Assembly: GCA_019694975.1 (NCBI GenBank)
Contig: JAIBAY010000005.1
Location: forward strand, 124,001-188,000
Direction of reading: 5' to 3'
Source: Chitinophagales bacterium
Lineage (GTDB): Bacteria; Bacteroidota; Bacteroidia; Chitinophagales; UBA10324
Length of the DNA stretch: 64,000 bases
The position numbers and the translations under genes are program-made. Below the pieces are notes generated by a model that had not been told where the DNA came from, did no database searches, and saw nothing but the letters and a program-made list of their open reading frames with translations. Below are positions 46,359 through 55,655 of the stretch, in pieces; position 1 is the first letter of the stretch; each line of letters begins with the position of its first letter.

Positions 46359-47774
46359 TTGCTGAGCTGCGTGCTGGAAACCAAACTGATAAAAACACTG
46401 CGTACCCTGCATCGCCGCGAGCTGACGGAATTAAATGCTTTCGCACAATCAGGCATTGTTCCGCTCAGCGAAAAAGCGCTGGCTTTGCTGCAGCTGATAC
46501 TCACCTGTTCACCTGCATTTTCTTCGCCACAACTGAAAAAAGAAGCCGTATTCCGGAAGCTCTTTAAAAAGGAACCTTACAACGACACGAAGATCCGCCT
46601 TCTGCAAAGCGATATACTGAAAACAGTGCATTTCTTCATAGGCATCAGGATGGCTGCTGCCATACCGTTTGAACTGGAAATGCTGCAGCTGGAGCATTTT
46701 ATGAAAGTGGAAAACAATGAGCTCACCTACAGGAGAATTGCCGAACTGGAAAAAAAGGTGGAAGCAATGGCAATACACAATGAACATTACTTCCATCTAC
46801 GGTTCAGGCTTGAACAGTTAAAAAGCAATTACAATGCAAAGCGCTCGAAAGATTACACGCTGAAGCACCTCTTTAAAAACCTGGAGGCGTATTATTTTTT
46901 AAACAAGCTGAAGATGACCTGCGTCCGCCTGAGCAATAACTTTATTTACCGTCATGAGACCGACAACTTTTTTATCAGCGAAATCAGGGAAAGCCTTGCC
47001 AAAAAAGCATTTCCTGATAATCCTGTTATCCTGGGATACAGCTACAGCGTTTTGCTGCTGAATGATGAATCACCGGACACACAATTCAGCAACTTGTATG
47101 AATTGTTGCATCACCACAAAAAACAACTGGGTGCACACGAAGTGGAAACCTTCAGTAAAATACTGGAGAATCACTGTATCCGGCAGATCAATACCGGGCG
47201 CGATGACTTTTACGAAATCCTGTTCAGGCTCCTGGAAACAAGGTTGCTGGATGCAGTAGAAATCACATCCGGTGAAGTTAAAACCTTTATGACCTTGTGC
47301 CTGCGCATGGGAAAAACCGCCTTTGCACAACAATTTATTACCGGCAAAAAAGATTGTATCATTCCGGAAGAAATCCGGGATGACGCCTTTAATTATTCCA
47401 TGGCAATACTGCATTTCTATAAAAAGGAATACGACCGGGTACTGCTGCTTTTACAGCAGGTGGAATATCATAACGTGTTTTACAAGATTGACAGCAGGAA
47501 ACTGTTGATCCAGGTATTTTATGACCTGAAGGAATGGGATTCACTTGACTCAGCGATGAATGCATTCAGGGTTTTTATTCACCGGAATGCGGAGATTTCA
47601 GAGGTTCACAAAAAAAACAACCAGAACTTCATTAATTTCCTTTATAAAATGACGCATACCGGTGGGCACGAACAGAAACGGCTGCTCCGCCTGAAACATG
47701 ACCTCACCAAAAGCATGCATCTTGCCGAAAGGAAATGGTTGCTGGAGCGTTTGGAAGAACGGATCAGGAGATGA
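46359..47774 (+). CDS. Uncharacterised helical repeat protein
   Basis: 471 aa, almost wholly alpha-helical, with no signal peptide or membrane helix. Helix-rich stretches such as RTLHRRELTELNAFAQSG, ALALLQLILTCSP, EKKVEAMAIHNEHYFHLRFRLEQLK and FNYSMAILHFYKKEYDRVLLLLQQVE look like TPR-type repeats in the C-terminal half. Proteins of this kind are widespread in Bacteroidota but unnamed. The start is not an ATG: TTG 46359 or GTG 46371 are the options. Divergent from the T9SS gene at 45205. Confidence 0.75.
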   Translation: MLSCVLETKLIKTLRTLHRRELTELNAFAQSGIVPLSEKALALLQLILTCSPAFSSPQLKKEAVFRKLFKKEPYNDTKIRLLQSDILKTVHFFIGIRMAAAIPFELEMLQLEHFMKVENNELTYRRIAELEKKVEAMAIHNEHYFHLRFRLEQLKSNYNAKRSKDYTLKHLFKNLEAYYFLNKLKMTCVRLSNNFIYRHETDNFFISEIRESLAKKAFPDNPVILGYSYSVLLLNDESPDTQFSNLYELLHHHKKQLGAHEVETFSKILENHCIRQINTGRDDFYEILFRLLETRLLDAVEITSGEVKTFMTLCLRMGKTAFAQQFITGKKDCIIPEEIRDDAFNYSMAILHFYKKEYDRVLLLLQQVEYHNVFYKIDSRKLLIQVFYDLKEWDSLDSAMNAFRVFIHRNAEISEVHKKNNQNFINFLYKMTHTGGHEQKRLLRLKHDLTKSMHLAERKWLLERLEERIRR

Positions 47775-47879
47775 GTTTACAACTGCCCTAACCTTGAGTT
47801 TTTAACGTGCATCATCCATTACGCGGAAAGCAACAACTAAATATTCCATAATCGTTCTATTGCCGAAAGTACAAGGACA

Positions 47880-48539
47880 ATGAAAAAAATACTCCTCTTT
47901 GGAAGCACAGGACTGATTGGCGATGCGTTACTCCGGCAGCTGCTTGCCCGCCCTGAGCTGCAGGTTATTGCATTTTCAAGAAAGCCCATTGAATTACCAC
48001 ATGCTGAAGCAGCATTTATCAATCATGTCATCAACTTCGACAATTTGGAAGATCACGCACGTTACATCGTCGGGGACGTGCTTTTCTGTTGCCTTGGCAC
48101 AACCATGAGGAAGGCAAAAACACAAGCAGCATTCAGAAAAACCGACTATGAGCTTGTACTGCGCATCGCAAAGATTGCAACTGATAACCATGTTAAAAAA
48201 TTGCTGGTGATATCTTCAGTTGGCGCAAATGCTGCTTCCAACAATTTTTACCTTAAAACCAAAGGTGAGATGGAAGATGACTTGCAAGCGCTGCCAATAG
48301 ATCAGCTGGCTATTCTGCGACCATCTATCTTAACAGGCAAGCGCAAAGAATTTCGTTTATCAGAACGGGCAGGCATCGCTTTGGCATCACTCATTAGTCC
48401 ATTGATGGCAGGCGCCCTGAGGAAATACAAACCTATTGCTGCCACCACCGTTGCAAAAGCAATGATCCGTTTATCTGAGCAGACAACCGACCGTGTCATT
48501 TATGAATCTTCCGATCTGCAGCAAATTGCAGAGCAATAG
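47880..48539 (+). CDS. NAD(P)-binding atypical short-chain dehydrogenase (HTATIP2/TIP30-like)
   Basis: 219 aa. Rossmann motif LLFGSTGLIGDALL at the N-terminus, CCLGTTMRKAKTQAAFRKTDYE (a family hallmark), ISSVGANAASNNFYLKTKGEMED with the Tyr-x3-Lys, and LRPSILTGKR. Resembles HTATIP2-like proteins and bacterial nucleoside-diphosphate-sugar-epimerase-type proteins; substrate unknown. Confidence 0.88.
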   Translation: MKKILLFGSTGLIGDALLRQLLARPELQVIAFSRKPIELPHAEAAFINHVINFDNLEDHARYIVGDVLFCCLGTTMRKAKTQAAFRKTDYELVLRIAKIATDNHVKKLLVISSVGANAASNNFYLKTKGEMEDDLQALPIDQLAILRPSILTGKRKEFRLSERAGIALASLISPLMAGALRKYKPIAATTVAKAMIRLSEQTTDRVIYESSDLQQIAEQ

Positions 48540-48737
48540 CAGTTCATTTTTCTGTTGCTGTCTTTTCTGAACATTATTATTTGCGCTAAAGAAAAACAGA
48601 GCAGCAATCAACCGCGATCACTATAATACAGAGAACAAAATGCACTACGCCGCAATGCTGCCGGTCTTCATGTCAATCACTTGGTGAAAAGTTGCATTTG
48701 TCGGGAGTTCAATAATCATCGTGTCAGACACTAAAGT

Positions 48738-49433
48738 TTAGCTATTCATTTTGAACACAAGCTTGATGAGATGTTCTTTGTAATTAGCACCTATGGGTAT
48801 CTCCTTCCCATTAATCTCTATAAAATTGCCGACAATGGAATTGACAGCGCTGATGGCTACAATATATGATTTGTGTACCCTGATAAATTTGTTTTTGGGT
48901 AACAGGTCTTCAATTTTCTTCATGGTCTGATGCACCACGAGCGGACGTTCCTTCACAAAAATCTTCAGATAGTCTTTCATGCCCTCAATGTATATAATGT
49001 CGGCATAGTTTACTTTAACCAGTTTGCTGTCCACCTTTACAAACATGAAGTCCGCATTACCTGCACCATCGCCTGTCTTACGCAATTCAATCACTTTATT
49101 GACTGCCTTGAGAAATCGCTCAAAAGAAATTGGTTTCAGCAGGTAATCCACCACATCCAGATCATATCCTTCCAGCGCATGATTCGGATAAGCTGTGGTG
49201 AGAACCACTGAAGGCGGATTTTTGAGCGATTTCAAAAATGACAATCCGTCTATCACCGGCATCTGTATATCGAGGAAAAGCAGGTCAATGCGTTCATCGT
49301 GCAGCGCCTGGAAAGCATCGAGCGCATTACTGCATTTTTTTACAAGTTGTATTTCGCCGCCGATCCGTTGCAGGTAATTCTCCAGCACTTCCTGTGCCAG
49401 CGGTTCATCATCTACAATAATGCATTTTAACAT
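48738..49433 (-). CDS. LytTR-family response regulator
   Basis: 231 aa. Receiver domain with acidic pair Asp8-Asp9, phosphoacceptor Asp55 (LFLDIQMP), Thr79/80 and Lys100 (LLKP). The LytTR DNA-binding domain is at about 133-231 (ADIIYIEGMKDYLKIFVKERPLVVHQTMKKI, FIRVHKSYIVA). 2 nt after the sensor gene stop. Two repeated sites nearby (50660-50700 and 52920-52960) have the 21-bp direct-repeat geometry known for LytTR proteins and are its probable targets. Confidence 0.96.
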   Translation of the reverse strand: MLKCIIVDDEPLAQEVLENYLQRIGGEIQLVKKCSNALDAFQALHDERIDLLFLDIQMPVIDGLSFLKSLKNPPSVVLTTAYPNHALEGYDLDVVDYLLKPISFERFLKAVNKVIELRKTGDGAGNADFMFVKVDSKLVKVNYADIIYIEGMKDYLKIFVKERPLVVHQTMKKIEDLLPKNKFIRVHKSYIVAISAVNSIVGNFIEINGKEIPIGANYKEHLIKLVFKMNS

Positions 49434-49435
49434 AG

Positions 49436-50509
49436 CTATGAAAATTTAAGTTGAAGTGTCACCTGGTAACTGTCGGTCAGCGATTGAATATCCATCAAGT
49501 GCTTTCCCGGGTAAATCAGCTCAAGGCGCTTCCGCACATTTTCCAGGCCGATACCGCCTTTTTCCCTCATCATGCTATCACCACGTGGTACGCTGTTCAC
49601 CACACGCAGCGTAAGGCCATCGTCCTGCACATCAAGGTCTATTTCCACGAAACCACTTGCCATCTGTGCATTAATCCCGTGCTTAAAACTGTTTTCAACG
49701 ATGGGAATCAGCAATAATGGCTCAATGTGCTTTTCGCCGGCATCACCTGTTTGTGTATAGCGCACCGACACATGTTTGCCATGCCTGATGCGCTCAAGTT
49801 CCACATAATTGCTTACAAACTCTATCTCCCTTTCCAACAATACAGCGCCGGTGTTACATTCATAGAGCACATATCGCATCATGTCGCTGAGCCGCAGCAC
49901 CATATCCGCTGTTTTATCCGACCGCTGCAGCGCCAGCGAATAAATGTTATTAAGTGTATTAAATAAAAAGTGCGGGTTGATCTGTGCCTTCAGTGCATTC
50001 AGCTCCAGCGTCAGGTTGTCACGCTGTAGTTGCAATAACCTTGTTTGTGTGGAACGTACCTGACCCGCATATTTGATGGAGTATGTGATTACGAGTGTAA
50101 AAAAGCCTTCAATAATATCATACCTGGAATTCAACTGACTGATATAATCATGCAGGCCGTCACTGGAAATAGCATCCGGAATAAGTGTCAGCAACTGGAA
50201 ATTCACATAGGAATATGCAAATACAAGTGCCACAGTACAGACCGCATAAATCACATATCGCCTCTTATTCAGTAACTGTGGCACCAATACATACAAATGG
50301 AAATACATCATCGGAATCTGTGTGGCCGCATACACCAGCATAAACAGCAACTCACCGGGCCCCCATCCATAGAGTGAAATAATATCATAAAAAGTGCGGA
50401 AGAGCCAGAAGAGCCAGAAGCCAACATGCATCAGCACCCTTAAAACTGCTGGCTTTTGCAGGTGGTATTTATACTGCCGCAAAAAAAGCGATGCACTGTT
50501 TTCCATCAA
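49436..50509 (-). CDS. LytS-type membrane sensor histidine kinase
   Basis: 357 aa. Four membrane helices in the first 150 residues (VLMHVGFWLFWLFRTF, LLFMLVYAATQIPMMYFHLYVLV, YVIYAVCTVALVFAYSYVNF, DIIEGFFTLVITYSI), then the His_kinase domain with His180 in INPHFLFNTLNNIYSL, N-box VENSFKHGI (Asn273), and GGIGLENVRKRL. No extracytoplasmic sensor domain is present. First gene of the pair with the LytTR regulator. The operator-like repeat lies 151 bp upstream of its start, so autoregulation is possible. Confidence 0.95.
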   Translation of the reverse strand: MMENSASLFLRQYKYHLQKPAVLRVLMHVGFWLFWLFRTFYDIISLYGWGPGELLFMLVYAATQIPMMYFHLYVLVPQLLNKRRYVIYAVCTVALVFAYSYVNFQLLTLIPDAISSDGLHDYISQLNSRYDIIEGFFTLVITYSIKYAGQVRSTQTRLLQLQRDNLTLELNALKAQINPHFLFNTLNNIYSLALQRSDKTADMVLRLSDMMRYVLYECNTGAVLLEREIEFVSNYVELERIRHGKHVSVRYTQTGDAGEKHIEPLLLIPIVENSFKHGINAQMASGFVEIDLDVQDDGLTLRVVNSVPRGDSMMREKGGIGLENVRKRLELIYPGKHLMDIQSLTDSYQVTLQLKFS

Positions 50510-50659
50510 TGGTGTAATTTACAGATCGCATAACCGGTGTATTAAATTTATAGACAAATTCTATCATTCCATCGACAAAATTTAGCACACCGGAGAACCT
50601 GCCGGTTATGCACGAAACCAACACATTTCATGGCTGACCTGCCGCTATCGTTATTCGCA

Positions 50660-50700
50660 GCAATTGGTCTGATGAATTAACCGTTTGGTCTAAATTATTT
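50660..50700 (+). promoter_or_regulatory. Direct-repeat operator, probable LytTR site 1
   Basis: TTGGTCT at 50664-50670 and again at 50685-50691, a period of exactly 21 bp. The full element is GCAATTGGTCT, 14 nt, TTGGTCTAAATTATTT. It shares the first 11 bases and the second half with the site at 52920-52960, although the 14-nt spacers differ. LytTR regulators such as BtsR and YpdB bind direct repeats with a 21-bp period. Confidence 0.75.
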
Positions 50701-50795
50701 TAATGGAACGGCACAACACATTTTCTTTATTCCCTGTAATTGTGCTGATGCACATCGCATCATCTAAACAAATAAAGTTCTCATGGTTGGATTGG

Positions 50796-50846
50796 AAAAC
50801 TACCCGGCAGGCAGCATCCCCGTTTAACTGTCTGCCCGGGTAGTTT
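50796..50846 (+). terminator. Strong GC-rich hairpin in the DUF885 leader (terminator or attenuator)
   Basis: AAACTACCCGGCAGGCAG (50797-50814) pairs with CTGTCTGCCCGGGTAGTTT (50828-50846) with one bulge and one mismatch. The loop is 13 nt. The base is A-rich on the left and T-rich on the right but the T-run is short. It lies between operator site 1 and the DUF885 gene, where no coding gene ends. Confidence 0.55.
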
Positions 50847-51100
50847 GGGTTATGTGAGATGAAATTTTTCCTGTAAAACCCGGCTTAAGTTTTCTACAAT
50901 TCTATCACTGCGGAGATTTACGGGAATGATACATACACCTGATCTCCGTACAGTAACATCGCCGGAACTTCATTCAAGTTATTGCCACCTTGTATTTCTT
51001 CCTGAGACATTTGATCAAAGCCGGTCAACTGATACGATCCATAGTAACACCAAACAATTGAAATAGTAAATTGAGCTCTAATTCCACAACATTATACAAA

Positions 51101-52876
51101 ATGAGATCAACACTCCTGCTTGCCTTTGCATTATCTGTTGCTGCTTGCAACACCGGTGATAAAAAAGCTGATGAAAATACAACCGGCCGTTCGCTTGCTC
51201 CGTTGCTCCATCAATATTATGAAGATCATCTTAAGTTATTTCCGCTGGAAGCAACTCAAAACGGCGACTACCGGTATAATGATCAATTACCAAATGACAT
51301 GACAGCCGCATTCCGCAATAGGGAAAAACAGATGTTGCAAAATTATCTTGATTCATTGAAGACTTATGACCGTGCCACACTATCGGAAAATGATCAGATG
51401 AGTTATGATGTGTTAGAATGGGAGCTGAACATTTCCATGGAAAGGTTCAGTTACCCGGACGACCTCATGCCTATTAACCAGTTCTGGAGCCTGCCGCTTA
51501 CCATGGGTCAGTTGGGTTCAGGCACGGGTAACCAGCCATTTAAGACGGTAAAGGATTATGAAAACTGGCTGGGACGCATCAACGGATTCACGGACTGGTG
51601 CGATTCAGCCATCGCGAATATGCGGATCGGAATGTCGAAAGGAGTGGTGTATCCTCAAATCCTGATTGAACGTGTGCTGCCGCAGATGAAAAGCATCATC
51701 GTCACTGATGTCACAAAAAGTCTCTTTTACCAGCCGGTACTTAATATGAAAGAGTTGAATTTTTCTGATGAAGATACCAGGCGGATTACTGCATTATATG
51801 CTAAAGCCATTACCGGTCAGATCAACCCATCTTATCAGAAATTACATGACTTCTTTAAAAACGAATACCTCCCGAAATGCAGAACCACTGCGGGAATCTC
51901 TGCCGTTCCCGGCGGCGCGGAATACTATCAGTTCCTTATTAAATACTGGACAACGACAGACATGACCGCTGACCAGGTTTTCGAACTCGGACAAAGTGAA
52001 GTCAAACGTATCAGGACAGAGATGGAACGTGTGATGAAAGAAACAGGGTTTAAAGGTGATCTGAAATCATTTATCAGTTTCCTGCACACCGACAAGCAGT
52101 TCATGCCATTCAAAACGAAAGAGGAAGTGCTGAATGCTTACCGGTCTATTGAAGAAAGACAGCAACCCTTTCTCAGTAAACTATTTACCGTCTTCCCGAA
52201 AACACCCTTTGAAATAAGAGAAACGGAAGCATTCCGCGAAGCAAGTGCCAGCGCGGAATACAGCCAGGGAACAGCGGACGGATCGCGGCCGGGCATCTTT
52301 TATGTACCCATTGTGGATCCCTCGAAGTTTAACAATATTTCCATGGAAGATCTTTTTCTGCATGAAGCTATTCCCGGCCATCATTACCAGATTTCTTTAC
52401 AACAGGAGAATAAAGATCTGCCGGAGTTCAGGCGATTCATCTGGTATGGTGCTTATGGCGAAGGTTGGGCCTTGTATTCGGAATCACTAGGCAGTGAGCT
52501 GGGACTCTACAAAGATCCTTACCAGTATTTTGGCATGCTGAGTGAAGAAATGCATCGTGCTATCCGGCTGGTGGTAGATGCGGGCATTCATACCAAAGGC
52601 TGGACGCGTGAACAGGCCATACAATTCTCCCTTGAAAACGAAGCAGAGTCGGAAGCCGATATCACCGCCGAAATTGAACGGTATATGGCAATACCCGGAC
52701 AAGCGCTCAGTTACAAAATAGGGCAGCTTAAAATACTGGAGCTCCGTAAAAAAGCAGAACAACAGATGGGCGAAAAATTTTCGCTGGCCAGGTTTCACGA
52801 TGAAATACTTAGAGACGGCTGCCTGCCTATTGCCGTGCTGGAAAGCAAGATGAACCGTTGGATGGCAACGCAATAG
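51101..52876 (+). CDS. DUF885 zinc-metallopeptidase-like lipoprotein
   Basis: 591 aa from the ATG at 51101; the frame extends to a TTG at 51071, but the ATG begins the lipoprotein signal (TLLLAFALSVAAC, Cys16). Domain of DUF885, related to carboxypeptidase-Taq-type metallopeptidases: HEAIPGHHYQ (residues 421-430) is the zinc-binding HExxxHH-like motif, with GEGWALYSESLG following and ENEAESEADITAEIERYMAIPGQALSYKIG at the end, both strongly conserved. Exported, probably facing the periplasm. Preceded by a LytTR-type operator and a long leader. Confidence 0.93.
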   Translation: MRSTLLLAFALSVAACNTGDKKADENTTGRSLAPLLHQYYEDHLKLFPLEATQNGDYRYNDQLPNDMTAAFRNREKQMLQNYLDSLKTYDRATLSENDQMSYDVLEWELNISMERFSYPDDLMPINQFWSLPLTMGQLGSGTGNQPFKTVKDYENWLGRINGFTDWCDSAIANMRIGMSKGVVYPQILIERVLPQMKSIIVTDVTKSLFYQPVLNMKELNFSDEDTRRITALYAKAITGQINPSYQKLHDFFKNEYLPKCRTTAGISAVPGGAEYYQFLIKYWTTTDMTADQVFELGQSEVKRIRTEMERVMKETGFKGDLKSFISFLHTDKQFMPFKTKEEVLNAYRSIEERQQPFLSKLFTVFPKTPFEIRETEAFREASASAEYSQGTADGSRPGIFYVPIVDPSKFNNISMEDLFLHEAIPGHHYQISLQQENKDLPEFRRFIWYGAYGEGWALYSESLGSELGLYKDPYQYFGMLSEEMHRAIRLVVDAGIHTKGWTREQAIQFSLENEAESEADITAEIERYMAIPGQALSYKIGQLKILELRKKAEQQMGEKFSLARFHDEILRDGCLPIAVLESKMNRWMATQ

Positions 52877-52919
52877 CAAAGCAGTATGTGCTGAGCTTAT
52901 TTTGTAATGCCTTAGCCGT

Positions 52920-52960
52920 GCAATTGGTCTATGCAAAATTTTGCTTGGTCTAAAATAATT
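52920..52960 (+). promoter_or_regulatory. Direct-repeat operator, probable LytTR site 2
   Basis: TTGGTCT at 52924-52930 and 52945-52951, period 21 bp. The element is GCAATTGGTCT, 14 nt, TTGGTCTAAAATAATT. It lies 107 bp before the DUF5916 start. A possible -7-like element (CAGTTTGC) lies about 20 bp after the second half-site. Confidence 0.75.
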
Positions 52961-53066
52961 CCATCAACACACAGTTTGCATTTCCTTTACGTTAAACTGC
53001 CTTTCAGAACAGGATTTTCTCCGGCATTTCTTCCTGCATCATGAAATCGTCATTAAAAGCTGCCCG

Positions 53067-55517
53067 ATGAAGTATTTACTGTACCTGACCTGGTTTTTAT
53101 TAGCTGCAGCAGTGGCAAAAGCTGATAAGGTATCTATGCCGGCCATTCGCTCAGCAACAGCACCGAAAATTGATGGTAACCTGAATGATGCATGCTGGCA
53201 AAATATACCGGTGGTTTCCAACTTCATCACGCTCGCTCCAGAATACGGAAAACCCGAAAGTCAAAAAACTGAAGTAAGGGTAACCTATGATGATCAGGCT
53301 ATTTATATCGGCGCTTACATGTACGATAATCAGCCGTCACTCATTAAACGGCAGCTTTCTCAACGCGATGCAACGGATGCTCTCGCTGATAATTTCATTG
53401 TCGGCTTCGATACATATGATGACGGATTGAATGGTTACCGGTTTCTCGTGACGGCAGCTGGCGTGCAGCTCGATGAAAAAGGTTCTCCATCCAATGCCCA
53501 TGATGTAAGCTGGGATGCAGTTTGGCAAAGTGCCGTTGATATAAAAAATGACGGATGGGTGTGCGAGATCAAAATCCCCTACTCTGCGATCCGTTTTCCT
53601 TCAAAGTCAATTCAGGATTGGGGCATGCAGTTTGGCCGCAACATCACCCGTGAAGGTGAGCTCGATTTATGGAGCCCCGTGGATCCGAAAGTGGCCGGCA
53701 TCATTAACCAATGGGGCAAACTGAAAGGCCTTGAAAATATAAAACCGCCGCTCCGGCTTTCGTTTTCGCCGTACCTTACTGCCGGTTACCAGGTTACGCC
53801 CATAAGCTACGATCCTGTTGAGTATGCATCCAATAGTATACTCAGTGGCGGCATGGATGTCAAATACGGTGTGAATGAAAGTTTCACGCTTGATGCAACC
53901 CTTATCCCTGATTTCGGGCAGGTACAATCTGACAATGTTGTACTCAACATTTCACCGTTTGAAACCAAGTTTGATGAGAAGAGGCCTTTCTTTACAGAAG
54001 GAACTGAATTATTTAACCAGGACAACAGGGGCAGCACGTCGCAACTTTTTTATTCGCGGCGCATCGGTGGCACACCGCTTCATTACTATGAGGCGGGGAA
54101 TGAAGTGCAGGATGGTGAAACACTGATCAGTAATCCTTCGGAAACAAAACTGTACAATGCCACCAAATTTTCAGGAAGAAACAATCATGGATTAGGCATC
54201 GGCATCTTAAATGCTGTGACACGCGCCACCTTTGCGGAAATAAAAAATGATGAAACCGGTGAAGTGCGCAAGGTGGAGACAAACCCGCTATCAAACTACA
54301 GTGTAATCGTTTTCGATCAGACTTTGAAAAATAATTCAAAGCTCAGCTTTGAAAACACCAACGTAATGCGCAGCGGCAGTGCACCCGACGCCAATGTCGG
54401 ATCCGTTCATTATGATATCAGGAACAAGGCCAACTCGCTTGAAGCAGTCGGCTTCGGCAACCTGAGCATGCTGTTTGATGAAGGAAAAAACCCAACAACT
54501 GGCGGCTATTACCAGGTAAACCTGAATCAGACAAAAGGCAAATTCAATCCATGGTTTTCGCATGAACTGATAACCGATCACTATGATCAGAACGACCTCG
54601 GCATATTATTTTACAACAACCAGATGACGAATGGCGCCGGTTTCAACTATAATAACCAGGAACTGAAGAAAGGGCCATTCTATAACGTCGGCGGCTGGTT
54701 CGGGCTGAATTATAAAACTCTGGTGAAACCATTGGTGTATGAAGAATGGGAAACCAACGGCGGGGCTTATGTAACATTTAAAAGCTTGTGGAGCGGAGGC
54801 GTTAATTTCTATTCAAAACCTTTCTGGTACTACGATTATTACGAACCAAGAGTGGAAGGGAGAAAATACTATCATAACCCTTTTGCCTACAGCAGCGCCT
54901 GGATTAATTCAGACTATCGCAAAAAAATAATGGTGAGTGTCTCTGCCGGATATGGCGATGCGCCTGGAGCCGGAAATCCATTTTTTGACGGATCTATTGC
55001 TCCTACTGTTACTGTGAACGATCATTTCTCATTAAGTTATGAGTTGTACCTCAGCAGTGATCATGGAACCGAAAGCTTCGTCACCTTTGATGATGAAGAC
55101 AATATCATCTTCGGGAGCCGCAATACCGCAACGGTTTCGAATAATCTCCGGTTGCGGTACACCTTTAATCCGAAAATGAATATCTCTTTCAGGGCACGTT
55201 ACTATTGGAGTAAGGTAAACTGGACTGAATATTATTTATTGAATGAAGACGGCACACTGGGGGAAACAGATTATACCGGCAATAATGACATCAATTTTAA
55301 CGTGTTTAATATTGATGCTGTGTATGCCTGGGAGTTTGCACCGGGCAGCTACCTCAATGTCATCTGGAAAAACAACATTCAGCAATATGATGACCTTGGC
55401 ATGGATAAATATTTTGATAATGTTGCAAAAACTTTTGATACGCCACAAACCAACGGTCTCTCGATCAAGTTGATTTACTATCTTGATTATCTCTCACTCA
55501 GGAAGAAATCTGCTTAA
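53067..55517 (+). CDS. DUF5916 outer-membrane protein with N-terminal CBM9-like domain
   Basis: 816 aa with a signal peptide (LLYLTWFLLAAAVAKA). Residues about 25-225 form a carbohydrate-binding-module-9-like beta-sandwich (APKIDGNLNDACWQNIPVVSNF, VRVTYDDQAIYIGAYMYD, EIKIPYSAIRF). The rest is the DUF5916 barrel: TLDATLIPDFGQVQSDNVVLN, FFTEGTELF, LFYSRRIGGTP and many aromatic strands to the C-terminus. Possibly binds a polymer at the surface. Function is not established. Its promoter carries the same operator as the DUF885 gene, so both probably answer to the nearby LytTR system. Confidence 0.92.
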   Translation: MKYLLYLTWFLLAAAVAKADKVSMPAIRSATAPKIDGNLNDACWQNIPVVSNFITLAPEYGKPESQKTEVRVTYDDQAIYIGAYMYDNQPSLIKRQLSQRDATDALADNFIVGFDTYDDGLNGYRFLVTAAGVQLDEKGSPSNAHDVSWDAVWQSAVDIKNDGWVCEIKIPYSAIRFPSKSIQDWGMQFGRNITREGELDLWSPVDPKVAGIINQWGKLKGLENIKPPLRLSFSPYLTAGYQVTPISYDPVEYASNSILSGGMDVKYGVNESFTLDATLIPDFGQVQSDNVVLNISPFETKFDEKRPFFTEGTELFNQDNRGSTSQLFYSRRIGGTPLHYYEAGNEVQDGETLISNPSETKLYNATKFSGRNNHGLGIGILNAVTRATFAEIKNDETGEVRKVETNPLSNYSVIVFDQTLKNNSKLSFENTNVMRSGSAPDANVGSVHYDIRNKANSLEAVGFGNLSMLFDEGKNPTTGGYYQVNLNQTKGKFNPWFSHELITDHYDQNDLGILFYNNQMTNGAGFNYNNQELKKGPFYNVGGWFGLNYKTLVKPLVYEEWETNGGAYVTFKSLWSGGVNFYSKPFWYYDYYEPRVEGRKYYHNPFAYSSAWINSDYRKKIMVSVSAGYGDAPGAGNPFFDGSIAPTVTVNDHFSLSYELYLSSDHGTESFVTFDDEDNIIFGSRNTATVSNNLRLRYTFNPKMNISFRARYYWSKVNWTEYYLLNEDGTLGETDYTGNNDINFNVFNIDAVYAWEFAPGSYLNVIWKNNIQQYDDLGMDKYFDNVAKTFDTPQTNGLSIKLIYYLDYLSLRKKSA

Positions 55518-55655
55518 CCGTTCTGCGCTGTACGTTAATTGTCGACAGAAAAGAATCCTGATGAATCGCTTCCAAAAAATGAAATATCCGTTCCGGAATT
55601 AAACCTGTCTGCGCGTCATTTAATGCGAGGCATTGAGACCTCATCTGGTGCGGCC

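Larger units (their letters stand above)
50510..51100. other. Long divergent regulatory region between the sensor kinase and DUF885 genes
   Basis: 591 bp. Contains the direct-repeat operator (50660-50700), a strong hairpin (50796-50846) and about 250 bp of further leader before the DUF885 ATG. A 46-codon frame (50703-50840) overlaps the hairpin but has no support as a gene. Confidence 0.6.

Noticed and set aside
50703..50840. 46-codon ORF in the DUF885 leader
   Set aside because: Its 3' part is the hairpin sequence and its 5' end touches the operator; more likely regulatory DNA than a peptide gene.
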